Shown piece after piece: positions 43,294 to 47,675 of a DNA stretch of 47,675 nucleotides. A program made the translations under genes and the position numbers. The notes beneath the pieces were generated by a model, which worked only from the letters and a program-made list of their open reading frames with translations, made no database searches and was not told the DNA's origin. Origin of the DNA: a bacterium (GTDB lineage: Bacteria; SZUA-79; Acidulodesulfobacterales; Acidulodesulfobacteraceae); NCBI GenBank assembly GCA_027319095.1, contig DAHVNW010000013.1:1-47675 (forward strand), in the 5' to 3' direction. Each line of letters starts with the position of its first letter. Positions within the stretch are counted from its first letter, which is position 1.

Positions 43294-44595
43294 TTAACTT
43301 AAACGGCTGCCTGCCCCTTTAAACGCTTTAAGCCCTTTATAAGCGGAATTAGAGCCTAATTCTTCTTCGATTTGTAAAAGCCTGTTATATTTTGCCACCC
43401 TTTCGGAACGGGCAGGAGCGCCGGTTTTAATCAATCCTGAATTCACGGCCACCGATAAATCCGAAATAAACGTATCCTCCGTTTCTCCCGAACGGTGGGA
43501 AATAATAGCGCTCATATTGTTTTTTTGGGTAAGTTCTATCGACTCTAACGTTTGAGACAAAGAACCTATTTGGTTTAATTTGATTAAAACGGAATTTATA
43601 GAGTGGGAATCTATAGCTTTTATTATCCTACTAGGGTTGGTTACGGTGAGGTCGTCGCCGACTATTTGAACTTTATCGCCGATTTCTTTCATTAAAAGCG
43701 AAAACCCGTTAAAATCATCCTGCGCCATGCCGTCTTCTATCGAGATAATAGGAAATCTTTCGACATAACCGGCATACATCGCAACCATCTCGTCTGCTTC
43801 GAGTTCCGTCCTTTTTCCAGCCTCTTTAAGGATATATTTACCGTTGGAATAAAATTCGCTTGACGCAGGATCCAAGGCTATAAAAATATCCTTGCCGGGC
43901 TGATACTTCGCTTTTTCTACGGCTTCCATTATTAATATAATAGCTTCCATATTGTTTTGCAAGTGCGGAGCAAAACCGCCTTCATCGCCAACCGACGTAG
44001 GCATATTTTTTTCATCTAAAATCTTTTTAAGTTTCTGATAAACTTCCGCTCCCATTCTTAGAGCTTCTTCAAAAGATTTAGCGCCTGCAGGAACTATCAT
44101 AAACTCCTGAAAATCAAGCATATTATTGGCATGTTTTCCGCCGTTTAAAATATTCATCATTGGAACGGGCATAACATGAGCGCTTAAGCCGCCAAGATAG
44201 CGGTAAAGGGGCATTTCCAATTCATTTGCCGAAGCGACGGCGGCTGCCAAAGAAACCGCTAGAATTGCATTAGCGCCTAAATTAGACTTATTTAGCGTGC
44301 CGTCGAGATTCATCATTATGTCGTCGATAAGCCTCTGCGAATAGCTATCTATCCCGTTTAGAGATTTTGCGATAATATCGTTGATTCCTTCTATTGCGGA
44401 ATGAACCGATTTTCCGCCGTAAAGGGAACTGTCGTTATCTCTTTTTTCGTAGGCTTCATATTCCCCAGTGGATGCTCCCGAAGGAACGCAGGCCGTTCCG
44501 CTCATGCCGCTTTCCAAAGAAACTTTTACGCTTATAGTAGGATTGCCTCTTGAGTCTAATATTTGTCTGCCTTTAACATCGATGATTTCGCTCAT
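43294..44595 (-). CDS. eno: Enolase
   Basis: A 433-residue glycolytic enzyme (2-phosphoglycerate to phosphoenolpyruvate). Signatures: ILDSRGNPT, GGKHANN in the lid region, VGDEGGFAP, IEDGMAQDDFNGF, VGDDLTVTN, IKLNQIGSLSQT and SHRSGETEDTFI. Metal-binding Asp/Glu and the catalytic Lys in IKLNQ are present. Length and motif order are normal. It is followed by the ferredoxin gene and preceded by the hexomutase gene, all on the minus strand. Confidence 0.98.
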   Translation of the reverse strand: MSEIIDVKGRQILDSRGNPTISVKVSLESGMSGTACVPSGASTGEYEAYEKRDNDSSLYGGKSVHSAIEGINDIIAKSLNGIDSYSQRLIDDIMMNLDGTLNKSNLGANAILAVSLAAAVASANELEMPLYRYLGGLSAHVMPVPMMNILNGGKHANNMLDFQEFMIVPAGAKSFEEALRMGAEVYQKLKKILDEKNMPTSVGDEGGFAPHLQNNMEAIILIMEAVEKAKYQPGKDIFIALDPASSEFYSNGKYILKEAGKRTELEADEMVAMYAGYVERFPIISIEDGMAQDDFNGFSLLMKEIGDKVQIVGDDLTVTNPSRIIKAIDSHSINSVLIKLNQIGSLSQTLESIELTQKNNMSAIISHRSGETEDTFISDLSVAVNSGLIKTGAPARSERVAKYNRLLQIEEELGSNSAYKGLKAFKGAGSRLS

Positions 44596-44686
44596 TTTTA
44601 AAATGTCCCCTGAAAAATATATTAGATTTAAAATTTTGAAATAGCGTAAATATTATAACATTTTTTTTTATTTATAAAAATAATTT

Positions 44687-46141
44687 TTACAAGTTGTCTA
44701 TTTCATTTTTTACCTTATTTATCAGTAATCCGGTTTTATTTTCGTCTTTGCTTTCGGCATATATCCTTAAAACAGGTTCGGTTCCGGACGGACGTATTAG
44801 AAGCCATGAATTATCGTTATATTCAAACTTAAATCCGTCTATAAAATTAGAAGCGCAAAGGTCTTCTTTAAAAGGAATATTAAAACTGCCCTCTTTTAAT
44901 TTTTCTATTAGCCGCCCCTTTTTATCTTCTTCGATATGCAAATCGTCTCTTTTATATATATAGGGGTAAGGCTCATTGTATATATCGTCTAAAAGCTCGT
45001 TTAAATTTTTTCCTGTCGTAATTATAATTTTAAGAAGCATTAAAGCGTTAAATATGCCGTCCCTTTCGGGTAAATGCGAAGTTATGCCGATACCGCCGGA
45101 TTCTTCGCCGCCTATAAAAACGTCGCTTCCTTTTTTAATCATTAATTCCGCAATATTTTTAAACCCTATAGGCGTTTCATGCAGCTTTATATTATGTTTT
45201 CTACATATATCGTCGACGGATTTAGACACGGAAACCGTCTTGACCACGCTTCCCGAATATCCTTCCTGTATTAGATAATTTAAAATTATAGAAAAAATTT
45301 TATGGGAATCGATAAAATTGCCTTTATAATCCACGGCGCCAATCCTATCGGCATCTCCGTCTGTAGCAAAACCGACAGAAAATTTATTTTTAACTCCCCT
45401 TTTGGTTAAAATAGACTTTAATGCGCGCAAATTATGGTCTATAGGTTCAGGATTTAATCCCGGAAAATTCGGGTTCACTTCACAATTAACGCAGCAATAA
45501 TCCAAACAAAGCGATTTTAATAAAGGAGGCAAATATCCGATTCCGGCTCCAAACATCGGATCGATTATAACGTCTATCGATTTTAATAAATCTTTGCCGG
45601 CATTTTCTAAAGCCCTATGTATTCCGGTAAATTTAATTATATGGCTTATGTAATCGTCTTTAAAATTTTCGCGCTTCAAATTACCGGCAGGCTTTGTTTT
45701 GCTATGTAAATTTTTATTTTTTTCGTTAGAATTTTCTATATTATTATTTAATATTTTTTCTATTTTTTTTACTTCAGATTCAAGCATCGAGGCGCCAAAA
45801 CGGCTTTTAAATTTTAATCCGTTAAATATAAAAGGGTTATGGCTTGCGGTAATCATAATACCCGCATCGCATTTATTTTTTTTAACAAAATACGATAAAA
45901 CGGGAGATGGACAAAAATCATCGCTAAGTATCACGTTTATTCCTTTAGAAACAATAGCTTCGGCAGCTGCAACAGCAAATTCTTTGGATAAGAAACGGGT
46001 ATCATAACCTATTGCGACCGTCTTAGGAGAGCCGTCGTTAAAATATTCGGCTAACGATAAACTAATGCGTTTGACTATATCAAAGTTAAAATTATCGCCT
46101 ATAATACCTCTATAGCCGTCCGTTCCAAATTTTATATACAT
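44687..46141 (-). CDS. Phosphohexomutase (phosphoglucomutase/phosphomannomutase family)
   Basis: A 484-residue alpha-D-phosphohexomutase. The active-site serine loop is ITASHNPFIFNGLKF, the metal loop is TDGDADRIGAVD, the sugar-specificity loop is GGEESGGIG and the phosphate-binding loop is RPSGTEPVLRIYAES. The family interconverts hexose 1- and 6-phosphates. The GGEESGG loop suggests a glucose/mannose-type mutase rather than GlmM. It may supply sugar nucleotides or glycogen metabolism. The region between this gene and enolase (44596-44686) is AT-rich, and I saw no obvious terminator in it. Confidence 0.93.
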   Translation of the reverse strand: MYIKFGTDGYRGIIGDNFNFDIVKRISLSLAEYFNDGSPKTVAIGYDTRFLSKEFAVAAAEAIVSKGINVILSDDFCPSPVLSYFVKKNKCDAGIMITASHNPFIFNGLKFKSRFGASMLESEVKKIEKILNNNIENSNEKNKNLHSKTKPAGNLKRENFKDDYISHIIKFTGIHRALENAGKDLLKSIDVIIDPMFGAGIGYLPPLLKSLCLDYCCVNCEVNPNFPGLNPEPIDHNLRALKSILTKRGVKNKFSVGFATDGDADRIGAVDYKGNFIDSHKIFSIILNYLIQEGYSGSVVKTVSVSKSVDDICRKHNIKLHETPIGFKNIAELMIKKGSDVFIGGEESGGIGITSHLPERDGIFNALMLLKIIITTGKNLNELLDDIYNEPYPYIYKRDDLHIEEDKKGRLIEKLKEGSFNIPFKEDLCASNFIDGFKFEYNDNSWLLIRPSGTEPVLRIYAESKDENKTGLLINKVKNEIDNL

Positions 46142-46198
46142 ATATATATTTATATATTTATTACTTTTTTTGTAATTTACATTGTATCTTTATTTTAC

Positions 46199-46275
46199 TG
46201 GTGTGTCCGGAGGGATTCGAACCCTCTACCTCAGGAGTCGGAGTCCTGAACTCTATCCATATGAGCTACGGACAC
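46199..46275 (-). tRNA. tRNA-Arg (anticodon CCG)
   Basis: A 77-nt cloverleaf on the minus strand. The acceptor stem is GTGTCCG / CGGACAC, the D-arm begins GCTC, the anticodon stem CAGGA / TCCTG has loop CTCCGAC (anticodon CCG, reads CGG), and the T-arm is GAGGG-TTCGAAT-CCCTC. The discriminator A is followed by an encoded CCA. Between it and the next gene (46276-46415) there is only a small hairpin-capable stretch (TTAGGC at 46301 and GCCTAA at 46326). Confidence 0.97.
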
Positions 46276-46415
46276 ATAAAGTGGTAAAATGACTTACTTT
46301 TTAGGCTTGCAAGCTATCGAATCTTGCCTAAGGTTTATTCTCTGCAACCTGCGCTAGTATTCCAATGTACGCAAACTCAAAATCAACTTATTTTTAAATA
46401 TTATATAATATATAA

Positions 46416-47168
46416 ATGGAAAAACAATATATAAAAGACGAAAGGTTGAATTTGCTAAATTCAAAAGCTATTGAATTTTCTAATATAATAGAACAAAACT
46501 TGGAAATCGTCCTAAACGAGCTTATTACAAATAATTATAAGCAGTATCGCTACGATGAAAGCAATTTGATTAAAAATGAAAATTCCGTTTATATTTTATA
46601 TAAAGACCTTAACGAATTATCGGATAAATTATTATCGTCTTCCAAGATTAGAAAAACAACTTCTTTAAAATTACTAGTCTTGCGCATGGTAAAATTTGCC
46701 TGCCATTTATATAATATACACAACAGTCTTGAATTAATAAAAATTAACATCAATAAACTTTATAAATATCCGGCAATTAGAAAACAGGCGTATATACCTG
46801 AATTCTGCCTGGCTTTAAGCTCCTTTTTTAAAGAAAATATAGATACATTTTTTATGATGGCCAACCAAACCGGCGAAATGCAAATTAGCACTAAATCGGA
46901 ACTTCATAGAATTATTTTGCTTGGAAATCAAATAATAGATGAATTTTTTAAAAATATAACCTCTGAAATATATTCGCGAACTTTAGGCGAACTGCCTAAA
47001 ATTCCAAATTCAGATATCTCGCAATTTACTTCAGAAGTTCCGGGTGAGTCACACGAAATTAAAAACAATGAAATTAAATATCCTGAAGGCCATGTAGTTT
47101 ATTATTCAAACATAATATCGTTTTTAAAGTTAATTGCCATAAATAGCGTTGAGTTTACAATTATATAA
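46416..47168 (+). CDS. Helical protein of unknown function (possibly PhoU-like)
   Basis: A 250-residue protein that I do not recognise with certainty. It is predicted largely alpha-helical, very rich in Leu, Ile, Asn and Lys, and without signal peptide or TM segment. Long helices such as KTTSLKLLVLRMVKFACHLY and SELHRIILLGNQIIDEFFK have the look of a helical bundle, and a PhoU-like regulator is one possibility. No catalytic motif is visible. The tail (about 195-250) is Pro/Ser/Asn-containing. No strong ribosome site precedes it. It is convergent with the partial gene at 47170, with 1 bp between the stops. Confidence 0.65.
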   Translation: MEKQYIKDERLNLLNSKAIEFSNIIEQNLEIVLNELITNNYKQYRYDESNLIKNENSVYILYKDLNELSDKLLSSSKIRKTTSLKLLVLRMVKFACHLYNIHNSLELIKININKLYKYPAIRKQAYIPEFCLALSSFFKENIDTFFMMANQTGEMQISTKSELHRIILLGNQIIDEFFKNITSEIYSRTLGELPKIPNSDISQFTSEVPGESHEIKNNEIKYPEGHVVYYSNIISFLKLIAINSVEFTII

Positions 47169-47169
47169 A

Positions 47170-47675
47170 TTATTCATTATTTATAAATTTTATTTTCCCT
47201 TTACTGGAATAGCCTATTCCCGATAAATCAATTTTCAATATAAATAATCCTTTAATATTCTCTCCTTGGCGAACGTAATATTTTTTATTTTTTATCTTAA
47301 TAAGCGCTGTTTTGCCGCTTATAAATATAACCGAAGGCACAATGTTTTTATTTTTTGAAAATCCCTTAAATTTTAAATTTTGAATAAAATCAGGTAAATG
47401 ATTTGCGCCTAAGGATATGGCTGGAAGCGCATCTACTTTATTATTTCGATCTCCGTCGGTTTTTATGGAAGAGATAAATATTCTGTTATATTTTTTATAT
47501 TTTGCATCCGAAAAACTAAAAATGTCTTTTAGGTGATTTTTTGAATATTTTTTTAAAAATAGCATAGGGGCTTTATAAGCATCGGGATATTTATCTTTTT
47601 TTAAAACGGCGCTAAAAACTTTGCGACTTTTTGATTTAAAATCTTTTTTTTGCAATTTTAATATCAAAATTAATA
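47170..47675 (-). CDS. Partial gene, PilP-like pilus assembly protein (tentative)
   Basis: About 165 residues are visible. The reading frame stays open to the window edge, so the N-terminus is probably outside the window (a TTG at 47667 is the only candidate start here). The chain is Lys-rich. Its C-terminal block (PSVIFISGKTALIKIKNKKYYVRQGENIKGLFILKIDLSGIGY) has the strand pattern of PilP/GspC-type homology regions (A-I-I---YYV-xGE-I---I-KID--G). A periplasmic lipoprotein of the type IV pilus inner-membrane complex is a possibility, but the evidence is weak without neighbours. Confidence 0.45.
   Translation of the reverse strand, partial: LILILKLQKKDFKSKSRKVFSAVLKKDKYPDAYKAPMLFLKKYSKNHLKDIFSFSDAKYKKYNRIFISSIKTDGDRNNKVDALPAISLGANHLPDFIQNLKFKGFSKNKNIVPSVIFISGKTALIKIKNKKYYVRQGENIKGLFILKIDLSGIGYSSKGKIKFINNE

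Overview
The window is AT-rich chromosomal DNA of a Gram-negative-type bacterium. The signs are a lipoprotein, twin-arginine (Tat) signals, periplasmic c-type cytochromes and a PilP-like fragment. Much of the redox metabolism is typical of anaerobic sulfur-cycle bacteria: a periplasmic sulfur/tetrathionate-reductase-type molybdoenzyme, a DsrE-like protein, 2-hydroxyacyl-CoA dehydratase-type activases, a relic-like indolepyruvate:ferredoxin oxidoreductase pair and bacterial ferredoxins. A Desulfobacterota/deltaproteobacterial lineage is a reasonable guess, but it is inferred from gene content only. No phage, insertion sequence, integrase or CRISPR array was seen.

Layout. Positions 1-8.3 kb hold trpS (with an Fe-S cysteine motif), a DsrE-like gene, a beta-propeller lipoprotein, a short BadF-type activase with an unknown partner, trxB, an amino-acid permease and a 58-residue CDGSH protein. 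Positions 8.5-23.7 kb form the accessory core. It contains a six-gene operon (19857 down to 10232) coding for a cytochrome c - d1 propeller - cytochrome c protein, NirJ, NirF, and the Fe-S, NrfD-type membrane and molybdopterin subunits of a periplasmic oxidoreductase. Around it lie a diheme cytochrome, two monoheme cytochromes, a cytochrome gene with two in-frame stops, two paralogous LuxR-type response regulators and a histidine kinase. Positions 23.6-32.9 kb hold an MFS exporter, uppS, an alpha/beta hydrolase, aspS, an EmrB-type exporter, degenerate IorA/IorB-like genes and a Fur/PerR regulator. Positions 33-37.4 kb hold a large two-domain CoA-activase, a MoaD-MoaE fusion and MoaB. Positions 37.6-47.7 kb are mostly housekeeping: groEL/groES under a CIRCE operator, an ABC-2 exporter, dcd, a LOG-family protein, ferredoxin, enolase, phosphohexomutase, tRNA-Arg(CCG), an unknown protein and a partial PilP-like gene.

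How it may work together. The core looks like one redox system under one two-component switch. NirJ and NirF are dedicated heme d1 biosynthesis proteins, and the c-d1-c protein keeps the histidines expected to bind and use heme d1. These genes are co-transcribed with a membrane-anchored molybdoenzyme rather than with nitric-oxide reductase genes. A bipartite DNA element (a 21-bp block containing CTGATTTTTGTA, then a TAGG-N7-CCTA-type palindrome 42-43 bp away, start to start) occurs upstream of each of the three cytochrome/oxidoreductase transcription units. This suggests a regulon controlled by the linked LuxR-type regulators. The shared element and the d1/molybdoenzyme operon are the most novel content of the window.
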